Numbered from the stretch's first letter, positions 45,768-55,777 are shown. The stretch: 64,000 bases of DNA from Alteromonadaceae bacterium (GCA_013216015.1 JABSOI010000025.1:1-64000), one strand, 5' to 3'. Made by a program: numbers and translations. The notes: generated from the letters alone by a model not told the origin.

Positions 45768-47456
45768 ATGACAAAAGCAAGTTTAGTTCCTAATAAAAAA
45801 AATAATATTGATTTAGTATTAGAGCCCATAAAAAATGATGCCAAAATTACTAAATCAACTGTTCATGAACTTATTGATAACTCTGAATACCCAAGCCTTT
45901 TTGTAAATCATGCCAATATTAAAAATTCGATGGCTGAACTTATTAGTGTACTAAAACACATGCAAGCGGATCAAAAAGGAAGAGAAATTCGCTATCAGAT
46001 ACTTGAAAGACGCGATGCCTCCATTACCATTACTATTGATAAGGATGAAATGGGGGCTACAGCCACAATTACTACTGCATTAGGAGGCAAACATTTAAGC
46101 GCTAAAGCGATTTTGAACAGTGCACAAACCTCTGGAGTATCAAAAGGCTTCAGCAAAGAGGGATTAATAAACCTTGCTCAACAGGCAGCAAAAGAACCCG
46201 CCGGCTCATTAGTTACAGCTCAAATCGCCAAGGGAAAGTTGGCCATAGATGGTAAAGACTCTCGAATTAAGCATTTAGTAGAAAGCGCTCAAGAACGCAT
46301 TTTACAACCAAAAACACGAGAAGACGGCAGTGTCGATATGCGTGATTTAGGTGATATTATTTGCGTAAAAATAGGCGATCCACTTGTCCAAAAAATACCA
46401 TCGACACCCGGTCAAAAAGGTTACACCGTAACAGGTAATCCACTGGAGCCCACACAAGGCGAGGATATAGAAATCGATCCAGGGGATGGTACAGCTATCA
46501 GTCCAAAAAATGAAAATTTATTAGTGTCGACTAAAGTTGGTTTGCCAAAAATAATTGATAATGGCATGGAAATTGACGAAATATATAAAATTAAAAATGT
46601 TGACGTCAGCACGGGTCATATTAATTTTCAGGGAAGTGTAATTATTGACGGCGATGTTTGTGAGGGGATGAAAGTTGTCGCATCGGGTGATATTACTGTC
46701 GGTGGTTTTGTTGAGTCAGCTTTTATTAATGCCGGTGGCGACATTACAATTTCTAAAGGTATTATTGGTCGTAAACAAGACATCGAAGACTCTAAGATCG
46801 ATGACATTAATATGAGCGTTAAAATTATTGCTAAAGGCAAGGTATATGCTAAATACTGCCAATATGCTGAAATAAATAGCGCCAGTGACGTTAGAATTCA
46901 AAACCAGTTAATGCACAGTATTTTATCTGTTGATGGAAAGTTATGGCTTGGCAATGAAAGTAAAGCTAATGGTAAACTTATTGCTGGATACATTAGCGCA
47001 GGGAAATCAGTACATGCAGGCATTGTTGGAGCGACAGCAGGTGGTAAAACGATAATAACTTTCGAAAAGCAAATTAACGCCTATGATGAACAGCTGAAAG
47101 AAATTGAAATCAAATTAAAATCTGCCACAGATAAAACCAATGAATTAAAAGCGGCTAGCAGCAAGTTAAGAAAATTACCTAAAGATAAAGCTCAACCACA
47201 AATGTTAGCAAAGGTAACTGCAACCTATCAATTTCACGCAAAAGATTTAGGCAAAACACTTATAGAAAAAGAAGAGACAGAGCAAAAGCTACAGCAATAC
47301 ATGACCAGTGTTTTTGTCGAAGCCACGGAAAAACTTTATCAAGGTGTAGAATTAAGAGTTAGTAGTTACCATGACAAGAGCAAGAGAGAATATGGCCCGA
47401 GCAGGATGAATTACAAAGGGCGTAAAATACATATTGATCCAATAGTAAATAATTAA
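45768..47456 (+). CDS. fapA: FapA-family (DUF342) polymer-forming protein
   Basis: 562 residues. The N-terminal part is variable, and the DUF342/FapA region (about 180-480) has the expected beta-helix style repeats (VIIDGDVCEGMKVVASGDITVGGFVESAFINAGGDITI, seen in pieces). It includes KVYAKYCQYAEINSASDV and a C-terminal coiled coil (about 438-525, IEIKLKSATDKTNELKA). Named from flagellar assembly protein A of Vibrio, but the family also occurs apart from flagella, and no flagellar genes are near here. A cytoplasmic scaffold role is likely. Confidence 0.82.
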   Translation: MTKASLVPNKKNNIDLVLEPIKNDAKITKSTVHELIDNSEYPSLFVNHANIKNSMAELISVLKHMQADQKGREIRYQILERRDASITITIDKDEMGATATITTALGGKHLSAKAILNSAQTSGVSKGFSKEGLINLAQQAAKEPAGSLVTAQIAKGKLAIDGKDSRIKHLVESAQERILQPKTREDGSVDMRDLGDIICVKIGDPLVQKIPSTPGQKGYTVTGNPLEPTQGEDIEIDPGDGTAISPKNENLLVSTKVGLPKIIDNGMEIDEIYKIKNVDVSTGHINFQGSVIIDGDVCEGMKVVASGDITVGGFVESAFINAGGDITISKGIIGRKQDIEDSKIDDINMSVKIIAKGKVYAKYCQYAEINSASDVRIQNQLMHSILSVDGKLWLGNESKANGKLIAGYISAGKSVHAGIVGATAGGKTIITFEKQINAYDEQLKEIEIKLKSATDKTNELKAASSKLRKLPKDKAQPQMLAKVTATYQFHAKDLGKTLIEKEETEQKLQQYMTSVFVEATEKLYQGVELRVSSYHDKSKREYGPSRMNYKGRKIHIDPIVNN

Positions 47457-47509
47457 AATTTAATCTTTTTTTAATTTACGACATAAAGCTAAATATCTAA
47501 TGAAGCTTA

Positions 47510-47550
47510 TAGTGCTTTTCACTAGCTGCTTTTTACTAGCTGCTTTTTAC
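47510..47550. repeat. 14-bp tandem repeat between fapA and the YggN gene
   Basis: TAGCTGCTTTTTAC occurs at 47523-47536 and 47537-47550, preceded by a degenerate unit (TAGTGCTTTTCAC). It ends 35 bases before the next ATG and may spread into its promoter. Confidence 0.85.
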
Positions 47551-47585
47551 TAGATATATGATAACTTCGGTATCCAAATAATAAT

Positions 47586-48365
47586 ATGAAACTTCTATCA
47601 CTAACGTTAATTTCAGCTTTATTCTATTCAACCAATACGCTTGCTAAACCTTGTGATGTTAACTTTAACTACGGCGTTGTAATCAATCCCGCGCATATTC
47701 GTATTTTAGATAAAGGACAAACACATGTACAGATAAATGGTGAAAGCCAGCTATTTGTAAATGGCCGTGAAATTGAATTAACATCAAAACAACAGAATAT
47801 TTTAGCTAAATACAGCCATGAAATTCGTAAACAAGTCCCGGAAATTGTTTCCATTGCTATAGAAGGTGTGGAAATTGATTTAAAATCTGTTAATAAAGTT
47901 ATTGCAGGTTTAACGGGAGAAAATAGCGTCTCACATCAAAAAATTCAAGAACAATTCAGTGAACTACAGTGGCGTTTACGCAACCGATTCAACCATAGTG
48001 ATAAAAATTATTACATTGCGCCACAAGATTTTGAAGACTTTGATGATATTTTTACTGGTGAATTCAAACAGGAAGTTGAAGAAATAATCACAAACTCTAT
48101 TGATACTATTTTAATGGCCGTTGGCGAAGTAATGACAAATCATGATGAAAATAACATTGAGCAAAGAATCGAAACTTTCGATGAACAAATTAAAATGATG
48201 GCTAAAGATCTGGAATTTGAAATAGGCTCCCGTGATAAAGACCTTGACCAAAAAACAAAACAATTTTGTCAGAATTTAATCTTGCTGGATCAATTAGAAG
48301 CCAAAATGCAGCAACTCATTCCTCAATTACTCGATTATGACTTAATTTATAACGATAATAATTAA
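47586..48365 (+). CDS. DUF2884 (YggN-like) periplasmic protein
   Basis: 259 residues with a signal peptide (about 1-20, ending TLA). Mature residues start KPCDVNFNYGVVINPAHIRI, which matches the DUF2884/YggN pattern, as do LFVNGREIEL and the Cys near residue 226. The second half is rich in charged helices and likely coiled coil (EQRIETFDEQIKMMAKDLEFEI). E. coli YggN has no established function. It is convergent with the ETF-QO gene, with a terminator between them. Confidence 0.78.
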   Translation: MKLLSLTLISALFYSTNTLAKPCDVNFNYGVVINPAHIRILDKGQTHVQINGESQLFVNGREIELTSKQQNILAKYSHEIRKQVPEIVSIAIEGVEIDLKSVNKVIAGLTGENSVSHQKIQEQFSELQWRLRNRFNHSDKNYYIAPQDFEDFDDIFTGEFKQEVEEIITNSIDTILMAVGEVMTNHDENNIEQRIETFDEQIKMMAKDLEFEIGSRDKDLDQKTKQFCQNLILLDQLEAKMQQLIPQLLDYDLIYNDNN

Positions 48366-48381
48366 TGTCAATTGGTATAAA

Positions 48382-48410
48382 AAAACCAGTTACCTGGGCA
48401 ACTGGTTCTT
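48382..48410. terminator. Bidirectional terminator between yggN-like and ETF-QO genes
   Basis: AACCAGTT (48384-48391) pairs with AACTGGTT (48400-48407) around an 8-base loop. A-rich sequence on one side gives TTTTTT for minus-strand transcripts, and TTCTTATT follows on the plus side. It lies exactly between two convergent genes. Confidence 0.85.
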
Positions 48411-48435
48411 ATTACTTCAGACCATAACAATCAAT

Positions 48436-50085
48436 TTACATATTTGGATAATTTGGTCCACCCGTTCCTTCTGGTGTTACCCACGTGATATTTTGACTGG
48501 GATCTTTAATATCACAAGTTTTACAATGAATGCAGTTTTGTGCATTAATCACAAATTTATCACCTTCTTCAGTGTTTTGAATTTCATATACACCTGCCGG
48601 ACAATATCTTTGTGCCGGTTCCGCATATTTAGCCAGATTAACTGTCATAGGAATACTGGCATCAGCTAGTTTTAAATGACAAGGCTGCTCTTCTTCGTGA
48701 TTTGTATTTGATAAAAATACTGAAGATAAACGGTCAAAGCTTAACTTGTTATCTGGCTTAGAATAATTAATCATTGGCGCATCTGAAGCTAACTTCAATT
48801 GTTCATGATCTAAAGACTCATCTTTAAAGTTAAATGGCAGTTTGCCACCAAAGAAGTTCTGATCAACCATATTATAAGCACCACCAATATACATACCAAA
48901 CTTATGCATAACAGGGCCAAAATTGCGGGTATTGTATAATTCATCATAAAGCCAGGAAGCTTTAAAATTATCCGTATAAGCAGTTAGGTCCTGACAACCT
49001 TCATCACCCGTCGCAAATGCGCTCATAATGGTTTCTGCCGCCAGCATACCCGACTTCATTGCCGTATGATTACCTTTGATTTTAGCGTAGTTGATTGTAC
49101 CTGCATCACAACCAACCATTATTGCACCCGGCATAGTCATTTTAGGCAAAGAATTAAAACCACCTTTAGATAAAGCACGGGCACCATACGAAACTCTTTT
49201 GCCACCTTCGAGGTATTGACTAATTTTTGGGTGGTGCTTGTAACGTTGAAACTCTTCAAATGGGTTTAAATGTGGATTACTGTAATTTAAATCTATAATA
49301 ATACCGACGAATACTTGATTATTTTCCGCATGATATAAATATCCGCCACCTGTCGTACCTTTTTCTAAAGGCCAACCTGCCGTATGAATAACAAGACCTT
49401 CCTGATGCTTTTCAGGATCAATATCCCAAATTTCTTTAAAACCAATACCATAGTGTTGAGGAGACTTTCCTGCATCTAATTCGAATTTTTCGATTAACTC
49501 TTTACCTAAATGACCACGGCAACCTTCAGCAAATACGGTATATTTTGCTCTAAGCTCCATGCCGGGCTCAAATGAATCTTTTGGGTTACCTTCCTGATCC
49601 AAGCCCATATCGCCGGTAATAACGCCACCAACACTACCATCATCGTTATAAATTACACTATGAGCAGGAAATCCGGGAAATATTTCTACACCCAATTGTT
49701 CAGCTTGTTCAGCTAACCAACGACAAACGTTACCCATGCTGACAATATAATTACCTTCATTGTGCATAGTTTTAGGAACAGAGAAACCTGGTAATTTAAT
49801 ACCATTACTTTCACTATTGAGTAAATAAATATCATCGCCTTTAACTTCTGTATTTAAAGGAGCACCTTTGTCTTTCCAGTCAGGAAACAATTCATTTAAT
49901 GCACGTGGTTCAAACACAGCACCAGAGAGAATATGTGCACCTACTTCAGAGCCTTTTTCAACTACACAGACCATAAGCTCCTGTTCTTTTTCCTGTGCTA
50001 ATTGCATTAAACGGCAAGCGGTTGCCAGGCCAGATGGTCCAGCGCCAACAATCACTACATCAAATTCCATAGATTCGCGTTCCAT
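48436..50085 (-). CDS. Electron transfer flavoprotein-ubiquinone oxidoreductase
   Basis: 549 residues from the ATG at 50085, which has GGGGGAT at the right distance; the longer frame to 50151 would run through a regulatory palindrome. N-terminal FAD-binding VVIVGAGPSGLATACRLM, the quinone-binding middle region, and a C-terminal 4Fe-4S domain with YCPAGVYEI and NCIHCKTCDIKDPSQNI are all present. It ends GTGGPNYPNM as usual. The inner-membrane-associated enzyme passes electrons from ETF to ubiquinone during acyl-CoA oxidation. It is divergent from etfBA. PsrA-like palindromes just upstream suggest fatty-acid control. Confidence 0.93.
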   Translation of the reverse strand: MERESMEFDVVIVGAGPSGLATACRLMQLAQEKEQELMVCVVEKGSEVGAHILSGAVFEPRALNELFPDWKDKGAPLNTEVKGDDIYLLNSESNGIKLPGFSVPKTMHNEGNYIVSMGNVCRWLAEQAEQLGVEIFPGFPAHSVIYNDDGSVGGVITGDMGLDQEGNPKDSFEPGMELRAKYTVFAEGCRGHLGKELIEKFELDAGKSPQHYGIGFKEIWDIDPEKHQEGLVIHTAGWPLEKGTTGGGYLYHAENNQVFVGIIIDLNYSNPHLNPFEEFQRYKHHPKISQYLEGGKRVSYGARALSKGGFNSLPKMTMPGAIMVGCDAGTINYAKIKGNHTAMKSGMLAAETIMSAFATGDEGCQDLTAYTDNFKASWLYDELYNTRNFGPVMHKFGMYIGGAYNMVDQNFFGGKLPFNFKDESLDHEQLKLASDAPMINYSKPDNKLSFDRLSSVFLSNTNHEEEQPCHLKLADASIPMTVNLAKYAEPAQRYCPAGVYEIQNTEEGDKFVINAQNCIHCKTCDIKDPSQNITWVTPEGTGGPNYPNM

Positions 50086-50128
50086 ATATCCCCCATTATT
50101 AGTATTTTTAATTACATTATTCGAAAAA

Positions 50129-50163
50129 TAAAACGTTCGTTTGATATTCAAACGTCCGTTTGA
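50129..50163. promoter_or_regulatory. Two PsrA-like palindromes upstream of ETF-QO
   Basis: TCAAACG-TC-CGTTTGA (50148-50163) is a perfect 7-bp-arm palindrome. A second, AAACG-TT-CGTTT (50131-50142), differs from the first mainly in one outer base. They lie 46-78 bases before the ETF-QO ATG. The shape resembles the TCAAACG..CGTTTGA site I recall for the fatty-acid-responsive TetR regulator PsrA in gammaproteobacteria, and ETF-QO is a sensible target. The regulator itself is not in the window. Confidence 0.6.
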
Positions 50164-50510
50164 TAATATTCAACATTATATAGACTTTTTGTCAGTAAAT
50201 ACTATCCTGATATAAACTATTTATCTATTAAGGTTGTTTTTACCCAAATGGTGTAGGTTTCGACAATTTCACGTTGACGTATACGTCACCAATTAGTAGT
50301 CTTTTGAAAAATAAATCAAATTATAAATTAAAATCAGACAATTTTGTAAAAATAAATTGTCACGCACTCAAATATTCAAATTTCAGGATGCTGTTTATAT
50401 AACGATCGATATCACTTATGTTTTTTAAGTGATTGAAATTAAAAACATTAAAAATAAGTCCTATAATCTAAACATTAGAGTAAATACAACAAGTACAACC
50501 AGAGGTTAAG
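50164..50510. other. Divergent intergenic region between ETF-QO and etfB
   Basis: About 350 bases. It contains a loose palindrome, GACAATTT (50337-50344) with AAATTGTC (50354-50361), and a -10-like TATAAT at 50462-50467, about 45 bases before the etfB ATG, with only a weak -35 (TTAAAA, 50439-50444). No gene is present. Confidence 0.5.
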
Positions 50511-51263
50511 ATGAAAGTATTAGTACCCATCAAACGTGTTATTGACTTTAACGTCAAAGTTCGCGTAAAAGCAGACCATTCAAATGTTGACCTTGCTAAT
50601 GTCAAAATGGCAATCAACCCGTTCTGTGAAATAGCTGTAGAAGAAGCTGTTCGACTTAAAGAAGCTGGCACAGCAACTGAGGTAATCGCCGTTTCCATTG
50701 GTGCTAAAGCATGTCAGGAACAGCTTCGTACAGCATTGGCATTAGGTGCTGATCGTGCAATTCATATTGAAACAGAGTTAACTCTTGACGCAATCAACAT
50801 AGCTAAACTTTTACAGAAAATTGTTGAAGAAGAACAACCACAATTAGTAATTTTAGGTAAACAGTCGATTGATAGCGACAACAACCAGACAGGTCAAATG
50901 CTTGCAGCATTAACTAACATGGCTCAAGGTACTTTTGCTTCTGAAGTTAAAATAGACGGCGATAAAGTTAACGTTACCCGGGAAGTAGACGGTGGCTTAC
51001 AAACTGTCGCACTTAACTTACCAGCAATAGTAACAACCGATTTAAGATTAAATGAACCACGTTATGCTTCATTACCAAACATTATGAAAGCAAAACGTAA
51101 GCCATTAGATGTTAAGCCAGCCGATAGTTTTGGCATTGATTTAAGCCCTCGTACACAAATTTTGAAAGTTACCCCTCCAGCAGAACGTGAAGCAGGCATA
51201 ATAGTCGAAAGTATCGACGAGTTAGTTCAAAAGTTAAAAAATGAAGCGAAGGTGATATCATGA
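50511..51263 (+). CDS. etfB: Electron transfer flavoprotein beta subunit
   Basis: 250 residues, the normal length. Starts [20 protein letters not shown]. The EtfB signature [14 protein letters not shown] is present (about 155-170). It binds AMP and, with EtfA/FAD, collects electrons from acyl-CoA dehydrogenases, probably including the large ACAD at 10408. A ribosome-binding site, AGAGGTTAAG, precedes the ATG. It overlaps etfA by four bases (ATGA), so the two are translationally coupled. Confidence 0.94.
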   Translation: MKVLVPIKRVIDFNVKVRVKADHSNVDLANVKMAINPFCEIAVEEAVRLKEAGTATEVIAVSIGAKACQEQLRTALALGADRAIHIETELTLDAINIAKLLQKIVEEEQPQLVILGKQSIDSDNNQTGQMLAALTNMAQGTFASEVKIDGDKVNVTREVDGGLQTVALNLPAIVTTDLRLNEPRYASLPNIMKAKRKPLDVKPADSFGIDLSPRTQILKVTPPAEREAGIIVESIDELVQKLKNEAKVIS

Positions 51264-52186
51264 GTATTTTAGTATTTGCAGAACATGACAACAAAAGTCT
51301 TAAAGCTGACACCTTAAAAACAGTAGCCGCCGCGCAAGCTATCGGTGGAGATATTCATATACTTGTTGCTGGTAGTGATTGTCAGACAGTGGCTGATGAA
51401 GCAAGCAAAGTTAACGGCGTTTCTAAAGTTATCCTTGCTGATAATGCTGCCTATGAACATCAACTAGCTGAGAATATCAGTTTGCTAGTGACTGAATTAG
51501 CTGCTGATTATAGTCATATATTAGCCACAGCATTAACAACTGGTAAAAACTTTATGCCACGCGTTGCCGCTTTATTAGATGTTGCTCAAATATCAGATAT
51601 TATTGCTGTCCAAAGCAGCGACACATTTGTTCGTCCTATTTATGCAGGTAATGCTATTGCTACTGTACAAATCTCTGACAGCAAAAAAGTCATTACAGTA
51701 CGTACTACAGGCTTCGACGCAGTAGCAACAGACGGCAGTGCTGAAATTGTCGCAATTGACACAGTAACTGATGCTGGCATATCTAGCCATGTAAGTGATC
51801 AACTAACCGTTACTGAACGTCCTGAACTAGGCGCAGCAAGGGTGATTATTTCTGGTGGTCGAGGCATGCAAAATGGCGAAAACTTCCAATTACTGGAAGG
51901 TATTGCTGATAAATTAGGTGCCGCAATTGGTGCATCTCGTGCAGCAGTTGACGCTGGCTTTGTTCCAAATGATATGCAAGTGGGTCAAACAGGTAAAATT
52001 GTTGCTCCTGACTTGTATATAGCTGTTGGTATCAGTGGTGCAATTCAGCATTTAGCAGGCATGAAAGATTCCAAAGTTATTGTTGCTATCAACAAAGATC
52101 CAGAAGCTCCGATTTTCCAGGTAGCTGATTACGGTATTGTCGCCGATTTATTTGACGCACTACCTGAATTAGAAAGTAAACTTTAA
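51260..52186 (+). CDS. etfA: Electron transfer flavoprotein alpha subunit
   Basis: 308 residues. The C-terminal FAD-binding domain shows [20 protein letters not shown] and [24 protein letters not shown], followed by [23 protein letters not shown], all standard EtfA signatures. It overlaps etfB by four bases and is followed by a strong terminator, so the operon is just these two genes. Electrons pass to ETF-QO encoded divergently. Confidence 0.94.
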   Translation: MSILVFAEHDNKSLKADTLKTVAAAQAIGGDIHILVAGSDCQTVADEASKVNGVSKVILADNAAYEHQLAENISLLVTELAADYSHILATALTTGKNFMPRVAALLDVAQISDIIAVQSSDTFVRPIYAGNAIATVQISDSKKVITVRTTGFDAVATDGSAEIVAIDTVTDAGISSHVSDQLTVTERPELGAARVIISGGRGMQNGENFQLLEGIADKLGAAIGASRAAVDAGFVPNDMQVGQTGKIVAPDLYIAVGISGAIQHLAGMKDSKVIVAINKDPEAPIFQVADYGIVADLFDALPELESKL

Positions 52187-52204
52187 CAGTAAGTTTGCGT
52201 TAGT

Positions 52205-52230
52205 AAACCGCTCATTTGAGCGGTTTTTTT
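52205..52230 (+). terminator. Intrinsic terminator after etfA
   Basis: AAACCGCTC (52205-52213), loop ATTT and GAGCGGTTT (52218-52226) form a 9-bp stem, followed by TTTT. It lies 19 bases past the etfA stop. Confidence 0.93.
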
Positions 52231-52518
52231 ATGCACAAAATAAAGAATATTTCACACCCATACTTTGGTAGTTCTAATTTAATTCATTTATATATCTACG
52301 AAAATAAGTTATGGTGAAAAAATTATTTATTCTAATACCAAACCCATTAAATAAATGTTCAAGATTCAATGAAGATAAATTTCCAATAGCACAGGTTTTT
52401 AGTTCCAGACAAAACCTAAGTACCGACATCCATGTCGGCAACGCAGCTAGTGGCGATTTAGACCATTTGAAGATGATCACTTATTTAGTGCGATTGGTAT
52501 AACTAAAGAGGAAAGAAA

Positions 52519-52800
52519 ATGACCACAGCATCAGCACGCCACATATTAGTCGACACTGAAGAAACGTGTTTGAGTTTAAAAGAAAAAATTGAAGCGGGTG
52601 AAGATTTCACCGAAATTGCTAAAGAACATTCTAATTGCCCGTCAAAAGCGCAAGGTGGAGCATTAGGTTCCTTTGGCCCTGGTCAAATGGTGAAAGAGTT
52701 TGATGAAGTGGTATTCAGTGCTGAATTAAACAAAGTGCAAGGGCCAGTTAAAACACAATTTGGCTATCATTTAGTTGAAGTAACTGAACGTTCAGAGTAA
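52519..52800 (+). CDS. ppiC: Parvulin-type peptidyl-prolyl cis-trans isomerase (PpiC)
   Basis: 93 residues, the size of a free-standing parvulin domain. It starts with ASARHILVDTEE and has CPSKAQGGALGSFGPGQMV, FDEVVFSA and VKTQFGYHLVEV, which cover the substrate and active-site residues of the family. No signal peptide, so it is cytoplasmic. A GAGGAAAG ribosome-binding site precedes the ATG. Single-gene unit ended by a terminator shared with the Pit gene. Confidence 0.93.
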   Translation: MTTASARHILVDTEETCLSLKEKIEAGEDFTEIAKEHSNCPSKAQGGALGSFGPGQMVKEFDEVVFSAELNKVQGPVKTQFGYHLVEVTERSE

Positions 52801-52848
52801 AAATAATATTGTTAACAAAAATATTATTCAGATAATCTTCAGATAATA

Positions 52849-52876
52849 AAAAGCCAATCAAATGATTGGCTTTTTT
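52849..52876. terminator. Bidirectional terminator between ppiC and pit
   Basis: AAGCCAATC (52851-52859), loop AAAT and GATTGGCTT (52864-52872) are flanked by A and T runs on either side. It serves the convergent ppiC and Pit transporter genes. Confidence 0.9.
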
Positions 52877-52910
52877 GTATTCAAGTTATGTGACAATTAA
52901 CTCTTCAGCC

Positions 52911-54179
52911 TCAGGCAAACATACCTTTAAGCATCCAGAAGAATATAATCGATAAACCAGCACCTATAGGTAAAGTGATAACCCAGGAAACAACGATATT
53001 GCGAACAACGGTCATATTTATAGCAGCAATACCACGTGCCATCCCTACACCCAAAACAGCACCAACAAGTGTTTGTGTTGTTGAAATTGGTAATCCTGTA
53101 CCTGAAGCAATAACTACGGTACTGGCAGCGGCCAGCTCTGCAGCAAAGCCTCTGCTTGGAGTTAAATGAGTAATGCCCTGACCGATTGTTGCAATAACTT
53201 TATGACCAAATAAAGCCAGACCCGCAACAATACCAAAACCACCCAGTGGTAAAATCCACCATGCAATAGCAGATTCAGCGGCAATTTTCCCTTCATTATC
53301 AACAATACTGGCAACTGCAGCTAATGGACCAATAGCGTTAGCCACATCATTTGAACCATGAGCAAATGCCATACAACAAGCTGTTACAATCATCAGTACC
53401 GCAAACACTTTTTCTACGTTTGCATAGTGAGTTGATCTTGCTGCTGTTTCGTCAAATTTAAGACGGCTGATACAAATTTTACCAAGAAAAGCAACGATAA
53501 TAGCGATACCAACCGCATACAAAAAGCCGTCAGCAAAAGATACTTCTACACCAACATGTTTAAGACCCTTAATTATTGTTACCAGCGACAAAACAAAACC
53601 AGCTAAAAACATATACATAGGTACCCAACGTTTTGCTTGCTGCAAAGGGTTGTCGGTATCAAAAATCAATTTTTGTGCGCTATTGAATATTATAAAAGCA
53701 ATAACACCGGAAATTAACGGTGTAACTATCCAACTACCGACAATACCACCTACTTTACCCCATTCAACCGCATCTACCCCAACACCAATGGCGGCAAAAC
53801 CAACAATAGCACCAACAATAGAGTGAGTAGTAGAAACAGGCCAGCCTAATGCCGAGGCAATCAATAACCAGGTCGCAGCAGCAAATAAGGCTGAAATCAT
53901 ACCAAAGACTAATAGTTGCGGACTGTCAACGAAATAGCTAGCGTCAATAATACCTTTACGTATGGTAGAAGTAACTTCACCACCAGCCAGGTAGGCACCG
54001 GCAAATTCAAAAATCATCGCAATAATAATAGCTTGTTTAATGGTTAACGCTTTTGAGCCAACCGATGTTCCCATAGCATTGGCGACATCATTTGCCCCAA
54101 TGCCCCAAGCCATAAAAAATCCAACTATAGCAGCAAGTAGCACTAAAATAGAGCCATGTGAAAGTATAATATCCATCAA
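52911..54179 (-). CDS. Pit-family low-affinity inorganic phosphate transporter
   Basis: 422 residues with 10-11 hydrophobic helices. The two signature repeats are GIGANDVANAMGTSVGSKAL (near residue 26) and AHGSNDVANAIGPLAAV (about 274-290), which form the substrate site of PiT transporters, driven by a cation gradient. It lies 7 bases downstream of a DUF47 protein, its usual partner, so both form an operon. It is immediately next to the high-affinity Pst genes in the same orientation. Confidence 0.93.
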   Translation of the reverse strand: MMDIILSHGSILVLLAAIVGFFMAWGIGANDVANAMGTSVGSKALTIKQAIIIAMIFEFAGAYLAGGEVTSTIRKGIIDASYFVDSPQLLVFGMISALFAAATWLLIASALGWPVSTTHSIVGAIVGFAAIGVGVDAVEWGKVGGIVGSWIVTPLISGVIAFIIFNSAQKLIFDTDNPLQQAKRWVPMYMFLAGFVLSLVTIIKGLKHVGVEVSFADGFLYAVGIAIIVAFLGKICISRLKFDETAARSTHYANVEKVFAVLMIVTACCMAFAHGSNDVANAIGPLAAVASIVDNEGKIAAESAIAWWILPLGGFGIVAGLALFGHKVIATIGQGITHLTPSRGFAAELAAASTVVIASGTGLPISTTQTLVGAVLGVGMARGIAAINMTVVRNIVVSWVITLPIGAGLSIIFFWMLKGMFA

Positions 54180-54186
54180 TAATGCC

Positions 54187-54867
54187 CTATTTTCTAGCCA
54201 ATAAAATTTCTAATCGAGCACCAACGCGCTCGGCCAAATCAGCGAGTTCGCCGACCCAATCTATAATTTGATACAAAAACATCACATCAACAGGTTTTAA
54301 ATCATCTTCAAGAAGTAATAAATCACGACGAAGCTTAATCTGCATACTATCGGTATCATCTTCAATCTCATCCAGTTGATTAATCATTTTTTCAACCAAA
54401 TTCACTTCACGACCACGAAATCCTGTTTCCAGTAAATCATCTAACTCATTAATCGCGTCTGCAGCTTTTTCGGTTGCATCAATACAACGGGTTAAGTACG
54501 CCATAAACTGTTCTTGCAAACTAACGGGTATTTCTAATTTACGACCTAAAACCCGACCGGCAATATCTTTTGCCCGGTTGGCAATTTTGTCTTGTTGAGT
54601 AAGTAATTCCAGTAAATCTGTACGATCTACCGGCATAAATAAACCACCAGGCAACTCTAAACGCAACTGACGTTTTAATGCATCAGCGTCTTGTTCAAGT
54701 TTTGATAGCTTTTTACGAATTTTTGTTGCACTTGTCCAATCTAGATCAGAGCAAGCAGCAAAAAATGGAATAAGTTGGTTACAACATTTTGTCACCAAAC
54801 GTATGTGCTTTTCCAAAGGCTTTATTGGTGATTTAGCAAATACACCAAGTATAGAATTTCTGGCCAT
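54187..54867 (-). CDS. DUF47/PhoU-like regulator of the Pit transporter
   Basis: 226 residues, all helical, with the DUF47 (TIGR00153) pattern: FAKSPIKPLEKHI at the start, LELLTQQDKIANRAKDIAGRVLGR in the middle, and IIDWVGELADLAERVGARLEILLARK at the end. Related to PhoU and encoded almost always beside pit genes, where it is thought to modulate transport. The gap to pit is seven bases. Confidence 0.9.
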   Translation of the reverse strand: MARNSILGVFAKSPIKPLEKHIRLVTKCCNQLIPFFAACSDLDWTSATKIRKKLSKLEQDADALKRQLRLELPGGLFMPVDRTDLLELLTQQDKIANRAKDIAGRVLGRKLEIPVSLQEQFMAYLTRCIDATEKAADAINELDDLLETGFRGREVNLVEKMINQLDEIEDDTDSMQIKLRRDLLLLEDDLKPVDVMFLYQIIDWVGELADLAERVGARLEILLARK

Positions 54868-55037
54868 ATTTTTTTCCAGGAGAATGAAGTCTCTTTATTT
54901 TTATTCGCGGCGGATATTACCTCATTTATTATCATTAGCAAATAAATTTATGAGTTAAACGCCACACTTTTAAGTATGTTTTCTTATATCGTATTTTCAA
55001 CTAATACTAGAGCAAACTTTCATCAAAATTAAATAAA

Positions 55038-55739
55038 TTATAAATTTTTAAAATCTTCAGCTGTAGTATGACGCACATCTTTACCCTTAACAAAATATAT
55101 AATGTACTCACAAATATTCTGACAACGGTCACCAATCCGCTCTAAAGCACGTGCAGACCATATAACACTCATTATTTGTGGAATCGAACGGGGATCTTCC
55201 ATCATATAGGTCATTAACTGCCGCATTAAAGCTTCATATTCCCGATTGATTTTATCATCGGTTGAATGTGCTTTAATCGCAGTGTCTACATCCATACGGG
55301 TAAAAGCATCTAAAGCGGCTTGTAAGTATTCCAAGACACGACGACCTAAATTATCTAAATTAACAAGTAAATCCTGTTGCTTGCCCGAATAACTTTCCAA
55401 GGCTACTTTAGCAATTTTTATTGCCTCATCGCCAATTCGTTCTAAATCAGCAATAGTTTTCAGGATCGCTAATATTAATCGTAAGTCACCCGCCGCTGGC
55501 TGACGTTTAGCTATGATTCTGGTGCAGGAATCATCAATACTCACTTCCATTTGATTAACTTGATAATCATTAGCGAGTACTCTTTTTGCTAAACCTTCAT
55601 CATTTTCACTAACAGAATTAAGTGCATTGCTTAATTGCTGCTCAACCAAGCCTCCCATTTGCATAACCTGATTGATCACACTTTCCAAATCTTCATTAAA
55701 TTGACCAGAAATATGCCGACCAACAATTACATTATCCAT
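55038..55739 (-). CDS. phoU: Phosphate signalling protein PhoU
   Basis: 233 residues with two three-helix PhoU repeats. The metal-binding signatures are visible, for example LILAILKTIADLERIGDEAIKIAK (about 85-108) and SARALERIGDRCQNICEYIIYFVKG (about 191-215). PhoU links Pst transport to PhoR/PhoB signalling and keeps the Pho regulon off when phosphate is plentiful. It lies downstream of pstB, as in the classical pst operon, across a 134-base gap full of CTATTAA repeats. Confidence 0.94.
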   Translation of the reverse strand: MDNVIVGRHISGQFNEDLESVINQVMQMGGLVEQQLSNALNSVSENDEGLAKRVLANDYQVNQMEVSIDDSCTRIIAKRQPAAGDLRLILAILKTIADLERIGDEAIKIAKVALESYSGKQQDLLVNLDNLGRRVLEYLQAALDAFTRMDVDTAIKAHSTDDKINREYEALMRQLMTYMMEDPRSIPQIMSVIWSARALERIGDRCQNICEYIIYFVKGKDVRHTTAEDFKNL

Positions 55740-55777
55740 AGTTTTCTCATCTTTTTTTGAATAAGGCCAATTACTTA

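Noticed and set aside
52311-52502. 63-residue frame between etfA and ppiC
   Set aside because: No ribosome-binding site, unconvincing composition (mixed short motifs and a repeat-like stretch), and no family match; the gap is better read as leader sequence.
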